In this document: one piece after another, positions 1-7,534 of the stretch
Layout: every line of letters begins with the position of its first letter
How positions within the stretch are numbered: the stretch's first letter is position 1
Assembly: GCF_000173615.1 (NCBI RefSeq)
Contig: NZ_ABZS01000023.1
Location: 1 to 12,661 of the forward strand
From: Sulfurihydrogenibium yellowstonense SS-5
GTDB lineage: Bacteria > Aquificota > Aquificia > Aquificales > Hydrogenothermaceae
DNA: 12,661 bases
Direction of reading: 5' to 3'
Program-made: the position numbers and the translations under genes
Notes under the pieces: model-generated
Databases searched by the model: none
Told to the model about the DNA's origin: nothing
What the model saw: the letters and a program-made list of their open reading frames with translations, nothing else

Positions 1-162
1 GTGCATAACCTCAGACTGGGGAGTAATTGGGTAGGCTATAGCTATATCAACGTTGGCGCGCTTTATAGCCTCCGCCATAGCTTGAGCACCTGTTATAAAC
101 TTTTTCTCTCTTGGAGCTTCTAATAAAAGATAATCCGTATCTACAACTTTTTGCTCTGGCAT
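1..162 (-). CDS. 2-oxoacid:ferredoxin oxidoreductase alpha subunit, N-terminal part (runs off the window)
   Basis: Reverse-strand reading from ATG at 162-160 gives 54 residues, open to the window edge. The N-terminus contains FITGAQAMAEAIKRANVDIA followed by AYPITPQSEVMH. The G-x-x-A-x-A-x-A pattern and the YPITP motif are typical of domain I of the pyruvate/2-oxoglutarate:ferredoxin oxidoreductase alpha chain; in the family the YPITP threonine lies at the 2-oxoacid site. The enzyme reversibly carboxylates acetyl-CoA or succinyl-CoA with reduced ferredoxin, in the cytoplasm. The start is supported by an AAGGAGGT-like ribosome binding site, and the gene begins 15 nt after the epsilon gene ends, so the two are co-transcribed. 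Whether the substrate is pyruvate (porA) or 2-oxoglutarate (forA) cannot be told from this fragment. In Hydrogenobacter, as I recall, epsilon comes first in the pyruvate operon, which mildly favours porA. Confidence 0.85.
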   Translation of the reverse strand, partial: MPEQKVVDTDYLLLEAPREKKFITGAQAMAEAIKRANVDIAIAYPITPQSEVMH

Positions 163-177
163 GTTACTACCTCCTTT

Positions 178-885
178 TTATTCGCTTTCAGTTATATGCT
201 CATCTTTTTTAGGAATTATTAAGTATAAATACTCTCCATAGTCATCCACGGATAAATTTTCATAAGTTTCGGGTGGCAAGGATGGATTCTCCGGAGGAAG
301 CTTTGGCTCCCACTTTATACCTAACTCTTCTCTGACTTGTACAAGAACATCTTTAAACCTTCTTATTTCATCTGCGTGAACATCTCTAAGAGACACCATG
401 GCATCTTCATGTCCCATCTCCGCACACATAGCTATAGTAAAGCAATTAGTACCCGCTCTAATCATTCTCAAAGATAGGTTGGCATAATGACAATGAACGC
501 CTACAAATATACAGGCTTCTATTTTGTTGTGAAGAATGGTTAGGTTAGGGTGATTTGGGTTTATCTCCGCTTCAGGGTCTATTTTGGGATACTTTGGTCT
601 ATAGTCAGGCATAGGTATGATTCTGCAGTTTGGTATCTCCATTGCAAGCTCAAGAACAGCCTTTGCCTTTTCCATAGCACCAGCATTCCATCCCCATAAT
701 ACGAGAGGTCCTGGGAATATTGTAGGATTCTTTCGTGTAAGCATAGCCTTTGCTGCCTCTCTCATAGCCATCTCTTCATCTACGATCTTGCCATAGAGAA
801 GTGATTTACCCGGTGGTGGGAGTTCAACACCCTCAAAAGCTGGTGGTGTAGGAATATAACCAGCAGGTCCTGGAAGTACTTCCAT
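178..885 (-). CDS. 2-oxoacid:ferredoxin oxidoreductase epsilon subunit, CO dehydrogenase beta-like (PorE/ForE type)
   Basis: A 235-residue protein without signal peptide or membrane segment. I recognise it as the epsilon-type subunit of the five-subunit oxidoreductases of Aquificales, related to the CO dehydrogenase/acetyl-CoA synthase epsilon (CO_dh) family. Visible features are a proline-rich N-terminus (EVLPGPAGYIPTPP), FPGPLVLWGWNAGAME (about residues 57-72), CIFVGVHCHYANLSLRMIRA (about 125-144) and TIAMCAEMGHEDAM, with several Cys and His. The immediate alpha-subunit neighbour, 15 nt downstream, supports the assignment. ATG at 885 is preceded by a strong AAGGAGGT ribosome binding site and lies about 40 nt from a good promoter, so it is first in the transcript. 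The ferredoxin-like delta subunit is not between epsilon and alpha here, unlike the Hydrogenobacter por order I remember. The role of epsilon is poorly defined even in studied enzymes. Confidence 0.72.
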   Translation of the reverse strand: MEVLPGPAGYIPTPPAFEGVELPPPGKSLLYGKIVDEEMAMREAAKAMLTRKNPTIFPGPLVLWGWNAGAMEKAKAVLELAMEIPNCRIIPMPDYRPKYPKIDPEAEINPNHPNLTILHNKIEACIFVGVHCHYANLSLRMIRAGTNCFTIAMCAEMGHEDAMVSLRDVHADEIRRFKDVLVQVREELGIKWEPKLPPENPSLPPETYENLSVDDYGEYLYLIIPKKDEHITESE

Positions 886-927
886 TTCTAACCTCCTTAA
901 TATAAAATTTAATAAAACAGTGTTATA

Positions 928-956
928 AAATTAGCACGTATTTCTTAACTTGTCAA
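928..956 (-). promoter_or_regulatory. Sigma70-type promoter for the oxidoreductase operon
   Basis: On the minus strand a perfect -35 hexamer TTGACA (956-951) is followed after 17 nt by TAATTT (933-928), itself preceded by TGC, making an extended -10. The start codon lies about 40 nt downstream with its Shine-Dalgarno in between. The -10 matches consensus at only three of six positions; the extended TG and the perfect -35 compensate. Confidence 0.6.
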
Positions 957-1198
957 GTTTAAAAGACATGACATTTATCATTAGTAATTTTAGCCTTTTG
1001 AAACGTTGTTTAAATAATTGTTTAAATTACATCTTTTAAATTTTTGGAAATTAAATCATCCATGATTGATATTCTGCCTTACTTTATCCAAAAGTAAAAA
1101 ATCAGATAACACAGCTTTTTATATATCAAGTTTTATTGCTTTTTTGCGACTAAATATATGTCTTTATATAAATTCGGAAGTGTTCCAAAAAACCAATA

Positions 1199-1255
1199 TC
1201 GTTATTTTGTAAGCGACGAATAATCTTATGTTTTTGTTGAATTTCTCACTCAACG
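1199..1255 (+). repeat. Degenerate intergenic repeat copy
   Basis: This stretch contains TCGTTATTTTGTAAGCGACG, then GAATAATCTTATGTTTTTG and TTGAATTTCTCAC. It aligns by eye with 7437-7490 and with weaker copies at 1364-1397 (minus), 1567-1612, 6021-6060 (minus), 9987-10040 and 10110-10150 (minus). It has no coding potential. It seems to be an old copy of a dispersed short repeat. Confidence 0.6.
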
Positions 1256-1270
1256 TATATATCTTAAGGG

Positions 1271-1416
1271 TGTTCTAAAATTTTTGTAAGCTCACCTTAT
1301 CTGTGTCATTCTGATGAAGGAGTCCGTAGGACCTCATCTTTTGATTTTTTGACTTGAAAAAGAAAAATATGAGATTCTTCGCCGGCTACATAACGACAGT
1401 ATGGATTTTCGGAACA
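1271..1416. mobile_element. MITE-like element, about 146 bp, with nested inverted repeats
   Basis: The outer ends are TGTTCTAAAATTTT (from 1271) and, read inward from 1416 on the other strand, TGTTCCGAAAATCC. Inside them a second imperfect inverted pair runs from TGTCATTCTGATGAAGG (from 1303) on one side, and from TGTCGTTATGTAGCC then GGCGAAGAATCTCAT (minus strand, about 1397-1369) on the other. Almost the whole element could fold back on itself. It encodes no protein. The right arm belongs to the same repeat family as the other intergenic copies. The outer sequence also recurs at 1180-1194 (TGTTCCAAAAAACC). A clear target-site duplication was not found, so its limits are approximate. Confidence 0.5.
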
Positions 1417-1470
1417 GTCTCACGTATATCTTTATTATATTACGATTATTTATATTATCAAAATAAAACT

Positions 1471-1612
1471 CTTCAGACTTTAGACTAAAGCTCTGAGGAT
1501 GTCAGTCAAAGACCGGTTGGTAAGCATTTAAGGAAAGGCAACCTTAGATGTCGTTTTAAGTAAACGGAAGAATATTTTACTTTTATTGAATTTACCATGC
1601 GACGAATTTATT
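1471..1612 (+). repeat. Degenerate composite repeat copy
   Basis: The left part, ACTAAAGCTCTGAGGATGTCAG from 1484, matches 7358-7379 at about 17 of 22 positions. The right part, GAATATTTTACTTTTATTG then AATTTACC (1570-1598), matches the end of the 7306-7492 element. Both parts lie in the same order and at a similar distance as in that element, so this is a decayed copy. With the neighbouring elements it accounts for most of the 776-nt gene-free gap 886-1661; I see no RNA gene or clear hfq terminator in what remains. Confidence 0.55.
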
Positions 1613-1661
1613 TAATAATATATTTTCTTTACTACAGTATAAACATAAACTTAAGCTATAA

Positions 1662-1919
1662 TTACTCTTCTGAATCTTCTATTTCTTCCTGATTGTATTC
1701 AAACTCTATTTCTTTTTTAGGTGATATTGTAGTTATCGCATGTTTATAGACTAAAACTTGCCTTGGTCCTTCTTTTAAAAGAATTACAAAATTATCAAAA
1801 TACTTTATTTTTCCTTCCAACTTAACACCGTTTACCAAATAAACATCGCATCTAACTTTTTCTTTTCTAATTGTATTTAAAAACTTCTCTTGTAGTCTCC
1901 CCTTTTTTTCTTTTGCCAT
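1662..1919 (-). CDS. hfq: RNA chaperone Hfq
   Basis: An 85-residue Sm-like protein that forms a hexameric ring, binds small RNAs and A/U-rich mRNA segments, and acts in post-transcriptional control. Residues 9-16 (LQEKFLNT) form the N-terminal helix of the RNA-binding face. [23 protein letters not shown] (about 27-49, quoted only as a location guide) is the Sm1 strand set, and [11 protein letters not shown] (57-67) carries the YKHA(I)(S/T)T Sm2 signature with the conserved Tyr, Lys and His of the uridine pocket. The C-terminal tail is short and strongly acidic (EEIEDSEE). Start ATG at 1919 has an AGGAGGAAAT ribosome binding site in the 10-nt gap after the upstream glycohydrolase-like gene. 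It is the third gene of the lysS operon, an unusual setting, since hfq more often follows miaA. No good terminator is seen after it. Confidence 0.95.
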   Translation of the reverse strand: MAKEKKGRLQEKFLNTIRKEKVRCDVYLVNGVKLEGKIKYFDNFVILLKEGPRQVLVYKHAITTISPKKEIEFEYNQEEIEDSEE

Positions 1920-1929
1920 AATTTCCTCC

Positions 1930-2877
1930 TTAAATTGGTATAACTTCTAAAAATTTCCTTGCTAATTCTACAATATAATTATAATCCATTAGTTGATTTT
2001 TCCATCTCTCCGGAATCTGCTCTTCACCGTTATAGGCACCTGCAAAAGCTCCTGCGATTAATGCAATGCTGTCTGTATCTCCGCCGTAGTATCCATAAGA
2101 GTTTGCAGCTTTAATGATTGTAGTTTCCACATATGACGGTGTTTTTAAAAAGATAAATAGAGCTTGTGAAAAGCTTTCTAAGCAGTAGCTACCATTTCCA
2201 AGCTCGTTTATGGCTATCTCATAATCTGCTTCTTTCTTTAAAAGGTCTAACACTTTATGAAGGGATTTTTTGGTTTCAGATTTATGAACGAATTTTTCTA
2301 AAAGTTTTATAAAGTATTCATATTCATCTTCTAAATAAAATCTACTTTGAATAAGCTCTCCAATTGCTACGGCTAAAGCTGATGACACATCTAAAACAAT
2401 CTCATTCCTTGATGTTATCATTGTTAATGTTTTTGCTACTTCTGAGGCTTGGTATGGGTCTTTGTAATAATACATTCCAACAGGTATAGCAACGAGAGAG
2501 TGGTCTATTGTAGACCCTTTTAGTGGAGTTTCGGTTCCTTCTATTATAAATTCTATAGCAAGCAAAAAGGTTGGGTCAATGTAAGTGTGGATTTGACCTT
2601 TTTCAAGCCATTGAATGTATTTTTCAATTATATATTTTGAATCTATAAATTTTCTTTCAACTATAGATTCTACCATCAATTTTATGATTTCAAATTCGCT
2701 TGTATTTTCTCCCGGTCTTAAAAAGTATGATGGGGAATATGGATGCGGAATAAGCAAATCTTTTACAGGCTCACCATAAAACTCTATAACTTCATCAACA
2801 GGTAGTTCTTCTACCATCATTCCAAGACTATCACCTATTGCGGCGCCCAAGAGAGTTCCTATTATTTTTTCTTCCAT
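1930..2877 (-). CDS. ADP-ribosylglycohydrolase family protein with altered first metal-binding motif
   Basis: A 315-residue cytoplasmic protein of the DraG/ARH fold. Family features in order: [13 protein letters not shown] (7-19), [20 protein letters not shown] (about 121-140), and [20 protein letters not shown] (262-281), which holds the second metal-binding Asp-Thr-Asp-Ser (D267, D269). Normal members hydrolyse ADP-ribose from protein or small-molecule adducts using two Mg or Mn ions. Here the first metal motif, usually T-D-D-T after PG, reads PGENTSEFE (T59, S60, E61), and the usual tH in the middle helix reads TMITSRN. Activity may be lost, altered or directed to another substrate. It begins 2 nt after the lysS stop codon, with its AGAAGGA ribosome binding site inside the end of lysS, and ends 10 nt before hfq. 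The substrate is unknown. The family assignment is firm; the function is not. Confidence 0.85.
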   Translation of the reverse strand: MEEKIIGTLLGAAIGDSLGMMVEELPVDEVIEFYGEPVKDLLIPHPYSPSYFLRPGENTSEFEIIKLMVESIVERKFIDSKYIIEKYIQWLEKGQIHTYIDPTFLLAIEFIIEGTETPLKGSTIDHSLVAIPVGMYYYKDPYQASEVAKTLTMITSRNEIVLDVSSALAVAIGELIQSRFYLEDEYEYFIKLLEKFVHKSETKKSLHKVLDLLKKEADYEIAINELGNGSYCLESFSQALFIFLKTPSYVETTIIKAANSYGYYGGDTDSIALIAGAFAGAYNGEEQIPERWKNQLMDYNYIVELARKFLEVIPI

Positions 2878-2879
2878 TT

Positions 2880-4613
2880 TTACTGTCCTTCTGGTCTAAG
2901 GGTTGGAAATAGGATTACTTCTCTGATTGAGTAATTGTCTGTAAGCATCATTACAAGCCTATCTATTCCAATTCCCTCGCCTGCTGTAGGTGGTAAACCA
3001 TACTCTAAAGCGGTTAAGAATGTTTCATCAACGTCCATTGCTTCCTCATCGCCCATCTCTTTTTCTCTGATTTGTTGGATGAATCTTTCTCTTTGGTCCA
3101 TAGGGTCGTTTAGCTCAGTATAAGCGTTTGCAAGCTCTTTTTTATTTATGATAAGCTCAAATCTTTCTACTAAATCTGGGTAGCTTCTATGTGTTTTTGC
3201 AAGTGGTGATAGTATCTTTGGAAAATCTATTACAAATGTAGGCTGGACAAGGTCTTCTTCAACAAAATGTTCAAAAAGTTTATCAAGTATTTTTGCATGG
3301 GTTAATGTGTCTGCTTTTGGTATTCCTACCTCTTTTGCAAAATTTCTTGCTTTTTCAAAATCTAAGAAAAATTCTTTATCTTTTCCTGTTTTTTGTTTTA
3401 ATGCATCAAAAAATGATACTTTTCTAAATGGCTTTTCAAAATCAAGCTCTTGACCTTCCCATGTTATTTTTAACGTTCCTACTGTATCAAGAAGTATTTT
3501 TCTAAACAGCTCTTCTGTTAATACCATCAAGTCATTATAGTCTAAGTATGCTGCGTAAAACTCAACCATCGTAAATTCAGGGTTGTGTGTTGTGTCTATT
3601 CCTTCATTTCTGAAATTTCTTCCTATCTCAAAAACTTTGTTAAATCCACCAACTACAAGCATTTTTAAATAAAGTTCTGGTGCAATTCTTAGATACAGAT
3701 TCATATCAAGTGCATTGTGATATGTAATAAAAGGTTTTGCCATGGCTCCTGATGCTACAGGTTGAAGTATTGGTGTTTCTACTTCTATAAATCCTTTACT
3801 TTCTAAAAACTCTCTCAAACTTTTTATTGCCTTAGACCTTATCTTAAAGATTTCTCTCGTTCTTTGATTTGCTATTAAATCTAAGTATCTGTATCTGTAT
3901 CTGTACTCAGTATCTTTTAGTCCATGCCATTTTTCTGGAAGTGGTCTTAAAGATTTTGCTAATATTTCATAGTTATGAACTTCTACTGTAAGCTCACCTG
4001 TCATAGTTCTAAATAGATGACCTTCTACGCCAATAATATCTCCAATATCTATTAAGTCCATTGCTTTTTTATAGTTTTCTTCTCTGAGAGTGTCAGCGTT
4101 AAAGTATACCTGCAGTTTTCCGTCTGCATCTTGGATGTGTCCAAAAGCAGCTTTCCCTTGGTCTCTGAGTGCTATTAGTCTACCGGCTACTGCAACTTGC
4201 TTTTTCTCCGGGTCTTTGTCATATCTATTTTTTATTGTTGATACATCTTCTCCTGCTTCTTCAAATAAAACTTCTTCAGCTAAAAGTGTAAGCTTTCCGT
4301 CAATTCTTTTTAATTTTCCTTTGAATGATGCTACTGTATTTGGAGATAATTTTTCTTTTTGAGGAAATACTACTTGAATTTCGTAATGTCCGTTTAAATC
4401 TTCAAATCTTATGAAGTAATCGTTTTCCTTTTTTGATACTCTTTTTATTTTTCCTTTTATGACGTACTCTTTATCTTCTGGCTCAAATTCAAGCCCTTCT
4501 CTAACAGATTTTAGGTCTGTTGTAATGCTAAATTTATGTGGATAAGGATTTTTTCCTTCTTCTGTTAATTTTCTAATTTTTTCTAATCTGCTTTCTAAAA
4601 TCCCTTCTGCCAT
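2880..4613 (-). CDS. lysS: Lysyl-tRNA synthetase, class II, with N-terminal insertion
   Basis: Charges tRNA-Lys with lysine using ATP. The 577 residues exceed the roughly 500 of typical bacterial LysRS. Order: N-terminal helix and NPYPHKF (22-28); an extra block (about 45-120) with an OB-like strand pattern; the anticodon-binding OB fold (about 137-220: [20 protein letters not shown]); then the class II catalytic domain. Motif 2 is [20 protein letters not shown] (334-353), with the ATP-binding Arg and the NPEFT signature that marks LysRS. Motif 3 is [14 protein letters not shown] (545-558), and the protein ends at FPTLRPEGQ, all as expected. Start ATG at 4613 has AGAAGGAGT upstream. It heads an operon with the glycohydrolase-like gene and hfq. 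Aquifex LysRS is, from memory, similarly long, so the insertion may be a lineage trait. Confidence 0.96.
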   Translation of the reverse strand: MAEGILESRLEKIRKLTEEGKNPYPHKFSITTDLKSVREGLEFEPEDKEYVIKGKIKRVSKKENDYFIRFEDLNGHYEIQVVFPQKEKLSPNTVASFKGKLKRIDGKLTLLAEEVLFEEAGEDVSTIKNRYDKDPEKKQVAVAGRLIALRDQGKAAFGHIQDADGKLQVYFNADTLREENYKKAMDLIDIGDIIGVEGHLFRTMTGELTVEVHNYEILAKSLRPLPEKWHGLKDTEYRYRYRYLDLIANQRTREIFKIRSKAIKSLREFLESKGFIEVETPILQPVASGAMAKPFITYHNALDMNLYLRIAPELYLKMLVVGGFNKVFEIGRNFRNEGIDTTHNPEFTMVEFYAAYLDYNDLMVLTEELFRKILLDTVGTLKITWEGQELDFEKPFRKVSFFDALKQKTGKDKEFFLDFEKARNFAKEVGIPKADTLTHAKILDKLFEHFVEEDLVQPTFVIDFPKILSPLAKTHRSYPDLVERFELIINKKELANAYTELNDPMDQRERFIQQIREKEMGDEEAMDVDETFLTALEYGLPPTAGEGIGIDRLVMMLTDNYSIREVILFPTLRPEGQ

Positions 4614-4649
4614 CTATTTTGTACTCCTTCTAAAAATTGATATCTAATA

Positions 4650-4655
4650 ATTATA
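4650..4655 (-). promoter_or_regulatory. Possible -10 box for the lysS operon
   Basis: A perfect TATAAT lies on the minus strand, about 36 nt before the lysS start codon. Sequence at the -35 distance (about 4673-4678, ACTTTC) matches poorly, so the promoter is only suggested. It lies just outside the downstream edge of the transposase remnant, so some upstream promoter sequence may come from that element. Confidence 0.35.
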
Positions 4656-4657
4656 AC

Positions 4658-5040
4658 TCAATATATTGGCGAGAAAGTAAGAAAGTGAAAGGTAAGGGTA
4701 AGACAGTGAGATATAAGAAGTAAAAAGTTTATATGATTTCTATTTAGCTGTACTTTGCTTATTGTATAAGTCATACCAGTTTGGGAAAATTCCGATTTAT
4801 TTGAATTTATAATATCACAAAAGTATTGTAAAGGTGATTTTTTGTTTAAACTATGATGAGGTTTTTCTATGTTATACCATAGCATATGTTTCAACATTCT
4901 TTAATTGAGTTCATGAATATCTTCTAATTCGTAATCATCGCAGTACATCATGAACTCTTCTTGTAATGCTCTATTCATTCTCTCTACATATGCCTGCCCA
5001 TTTGGATATCTTGGATAGTTAGGAGTTAAAATAATGTTAT
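4658..5040 (-). pseudogene. Remnant of an rve-type (IS3/IS481-like) transposase, 3' end only
   Basis: The minus strand encodes the C-terminal end of a DDE integrase-core transposase: LTPNYPRYPNGQAYVERMNR followed by ALQEEF, then after an in-frame stop WYNIEKPHHSLNKKSPLQYF and a tail like TGMTYT. The Glu of AYVERMNR is in the position of the third catalytic residue. The stop TAA at 4903-4901 lies between HELN and RMLKHMLWYN, where relatives have a polar residue such as Gln, so a single CAA to TAA change would explain it. The first two catalytic Asp and everything upstream are missing: homology ends near 5040, where the IS256-type remnant begins. The last 30 or so codons before the stop at 4658 do not look like transposase, so the gene's natural stop may also be lost. 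Non-functional. Confidence 0.8.
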
Positions 5041-5070
5041 GTCTAAATAAAATTATAAGGAGGAATGATA

Positions 5071-5956
5071 ATGGATAAAAAAGAATACTTTGAAAAAATA
5101 TTAGACAGAACCGCTGAGGAATTAGTAAAAGAACTTTTCCCAAATGGTATAGCAACTCAAGAAAAGATAGGTATAAGAAAGCTTTTAGAATCCGTTGTAG
5201 AACTGATTATGAACCAAGAAAGAAATTTCTTTCTTGAAAATGACGATGATAACAAAGCAAATGGGTATTATGAAAGAAGTCTAAATACTGGTTCTTTCAA
5301 GCTTAACATAAATGTCCCAAGAGATAGAAAAGGTAGGTTTAGACCACAAATACTGCCTGACCCTTATAAAAGAGTTAATGAAGATTATATAAACCTTCTT
5401 ATGAGTTTAGTATCCATTAGAAAAGCTTCTGCTTATGTAGTTCTTTAAAGTAGATTTACAAGGAAACAAAGATATATTTGGATTTTACACATTTTTCAGC
5501 AGTGAAAATAAAGCAGATTGGATAAAAGTATTCAATGATTTGATAGATAGAGGACTAAAAAGGATAATGCTTATAGTAAGTGATGATTTTCCTTCAATAT
5601 CAAAAGCCATAGAAACACTATTTCCTTATACAGACCATCAGCTATGTTTAGTAGTCCATTTACAAAGAAATGTAAAAAGTCAAATGGGTAAGGAAGATTC
5701 GCAAACATTTAACAAAGAACTGAAAAACATAAAAGAAAACAGCTTAGATTATGAAGATGGATTAGAAAAATTAGATGATTTATGTAATAGATTTAAATCT
5801 AAATATCCAAACTTCATAAAGCATATTCAATCTAATAAAGAGAGATAATTTAAAGAATGGAAAATGGAAAAACCTATACCTGTTTTTAAAGGAGCTTCTT
5901 ATGAAACTTTACAATTGTTTAATAAAAAGTTTTCAATCCAGACACAAAATTATTGA
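5071..5956 (+). pseudogene. Remnant of an IS256-type (mutator-like) transposase with two deletions and a frameshift
   Basis: ATG at 5071 follows AGGAGG at 5058-5063; the ATG at 5065 is too close to it. The N-terminus (MDKKEYFEKILDRTAEELVK, later NVPRDRKGRFRPQILP) is the conserved IS256-family start. After YINLLMSLV (about 5400) the reading jumps to SAYVVL and, one frame over, to KVDLQGNKDIFGFYTFFSSE (from about 5449), so roughly 60-80 residues including the first catalytic Asp are gone and the frame is shifted. The next part (IVSDDFPSISKAI, HQLCLVVHLQRNV) keeps the second Asp region. A stop at 5846-5848 follows SNKER; then, in the same frame, EKPIPVFKGASYETLQLFNK ending TQNY and TGA (5954-5956) is the genuine C-terminus, so about 90 residues with the catalytic Glu are also lost. 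It cannot encode an active enzyme. It could still be moved in trans if its ends survive. Confidence 0.85.
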
Positions 5957-6020
5957 CAAGTCTCTTCCTATATTTCTTTTAGAAAGTTTAAAGAACGTTA
6001 AAATTGACAATAGAAGTACG

Positions 6021-6060
6021 AGTATAAGATGAGATTATTCTTTAAGCTTATGAACGACGA
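6021..6060 (-). repeat. Degenerate intergenic repeat copy, reverse orientation
   Basis: On the minus strand TCGTTCATAAGCTTAAAG is followed by AATAATCTCATCTTATACT, resembling the TCGTT...GAATAATCTCCTGCTTTTAC core of the copy at 7437-7490. It lies between the IS256 remnant and the transporter gene. Divergence is high. Confidence 0.4.
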
Positions 6061-6150
6061 TTACATTCCGTAGCTACTAACATTAACATCACACATCTCA
6101 CAAACTAAATTCTGATTTAAAATACTTACAAAAAAGATTTAGGAGATTTA

Positions 6151-7289
6151 ATGGAGACTAAGAAAATATACAAATTCATAATTTTAATGGGTTTTGTTAG
6201 TCTGTTTGGAGATACAGTATATGAGGGAACAAAAGGAATCGCTGGACCTTATTTATACAGTCTTGGAGCATCATTATTTATAGTAAGTTTTACAGCAGGG
6301 CTTGGAGAATTTTTAGCTATGCTTTAAGATTTATATCCGGCTATTTTTCAGATAAATATAAAACATACTGGATTTTTACATTCATTGGATATGGATTAAT
6401 AGCATCTATTCCACTTTTAGCACTGGTTGATAGATGGGATATAGCAGTTTTATTTATTCTCTTAGAAAGAATAGGAAAAGGAATTAGAAGTTCTGCAAGA
6501 GATGCGATAATCTCTTTTGCAACAAGCAATATAGGAAGAGGGTTAGGATTTGGAATTCATGAAGCTTTTGATAGATTAGGTTCTATTATAGGACCGCTGA
6601 TATTCATAGCTTCTTTTGGATTAACCGGGAGTTATAAAATAGGTTTTCTTGTTATGCTTATTCCTTTTATAATGCTAATGATGTGTTTGATTTTAGCATA
6701 TAAAATATTACCTAATCCCTCTGTTATGGAAAAATCACAGGATAAACAATATGACTCAAAAATCCTTTACATGTATATGTTTTTTAGTTTTTTTGCTATC
6801 GTCTCCTTTCCGCAGTATCCGGTAATTTCTTATCACTTAAAAATGCACAATATTTTTAGCGAACAAATAATAGTTTTACTCTATACTGTCACAATGGTCT
6901 TTGATCTAATTTTCTCATTATTGGTAGGAAAGTTTTATGACAAATGGAAATTTAAAGTTTTACTTTTAGTGCCTATTGCAACGTTTGTACTACCAATTTT
7001 TGCGTTTCAAGATTCAAAATTTTTAGCAGTTTTAGGAATTGTTTTGTATGGTTTTATTATGGCTTTTCATCAAAGTGTTATGAGGGCCGCGATAGCTGAT
7101 TTAACTTCTATTTCTAAAAGAGGAACTGTTTATGGTTTGTTTAATCTAATTTTTGGAGTTGGTTATCTTTTAGGTGGTATCTTTATAGGCTACCTATACA
7201 ATTTTGGCTATTTTTATATAATGATTTTTGCTTTATTGAGCCAGATTTTTTCGATGTATTTTTTAATAAAGCTAAATCATAGATATTAA
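6151..7289 (+). pseudogene. MFS transporter, interrupted by a -1 frameshift
   Basis: ATG at 6151 follows AGGAGA (6141-6146). Frame one gives 58 residues (METKKIYKFIILMGFVSLFG onward, to AGLGEFLAML) and stops at 6325-6327. From about 6315 the next frame continues without a stop to 7289: YALRFISGYFSDKY, then LLERIGKGIRSSARDAI (the ERxGKxxRxxARD loop signature of a bacterial MFS group), then about eight more hydrophobic segments. Joined, they make about 379 residues and a likely 12-helix inner-membrane protein of usual MFS length. The join falls inside a GEFLGYALR-type motif, so loss of one base near 6315 explains it. The downstream part looks intact, suggesting a recent mutation, a sequencing error or recoding. 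The substrate is unknown; the group is often labelled drug or sugar efflux without proof. Confidence 0.8.
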
Positions 7290-7305
7290 AGCTGATTAAT
7301 ATGCG

Positions 7306-7492
7306 TCGGTTGAGAAATAAGTAGTCTTAGGTAGCATTTAAAAAGAAGATCCTTTTGACTAAAGTCCTAAGCATGACAGAGAAATAAAGGTAGAGACAAT
7401 TCATGAATTGCCATTACAGAAGTTAGGAGTATAGCATCGTTATTCTGCAGCAGGCGAATAATCTCCTGCTTTTACTGAATTTTCTTACCCGA
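7306..7492. mobile_element. 187-bp MITE-like repeat element with short terminal inverted repeats
   Basis: The left end TCGGTTGAGAAAT (7306-7318) and the right end read inward, TCGGGTAAGAAAAT (7492-7479), agree at about 11 of 13 positions. The interior holds ACTAAAGTCCTAAGCATGACAG (7358-7379), a perfect 14-bp palindrome CAATTCATGAATTG (7397-7410), and the core GGCGAATAATCTCCTGCTTT (7453-7472). Parts recur in the other intergenic gaps of this window. No protein is encoded. It sits between the end of the transporter gene and the isocitrate dehydrogenase promoter and fills most of the 332-nt gap. No certain target-site duplication is visible. Confidence 0.55.
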
Positions 7493-7534
7493 ATTATATT
7501 AAAAATTTTTTTTAAATTCTAATATGGTCTTGAT

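Noticed and set aside
886..1661. tRNA or structured small RNA gene in the gap after hfq
   Set aside because: No T-loop GTTCRA signature or cloverleaf found; the secondary-structure potential is explained by the inverted repeats.
2935..3123. Plus-strand ORF inside lysS
   Set aside because: It is antisense to a well conserved synthetase region, its protein is low-complexity Ser-rich and it lacks a good ribosome binding site.
4090..4362. Plus-strand ORF inside lysS
   Set aside because: Antisense shadow of the OB-fold region; no recognisable domain or start signal.
5041..5155. 5' extension of the minus-strand transposase remnant
   Set aside because: These codons (LLIPQRFCLIFFQSILF) are the antisense of the IS256 transposase start; transposase similarity begins only near 5040.
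6341..6529. Minus-strand ORF within the transporter
   Set aside because: It overlaps the conserved ERxGKxxR region of the MFS gene, which is clearly coding on the plus strand.
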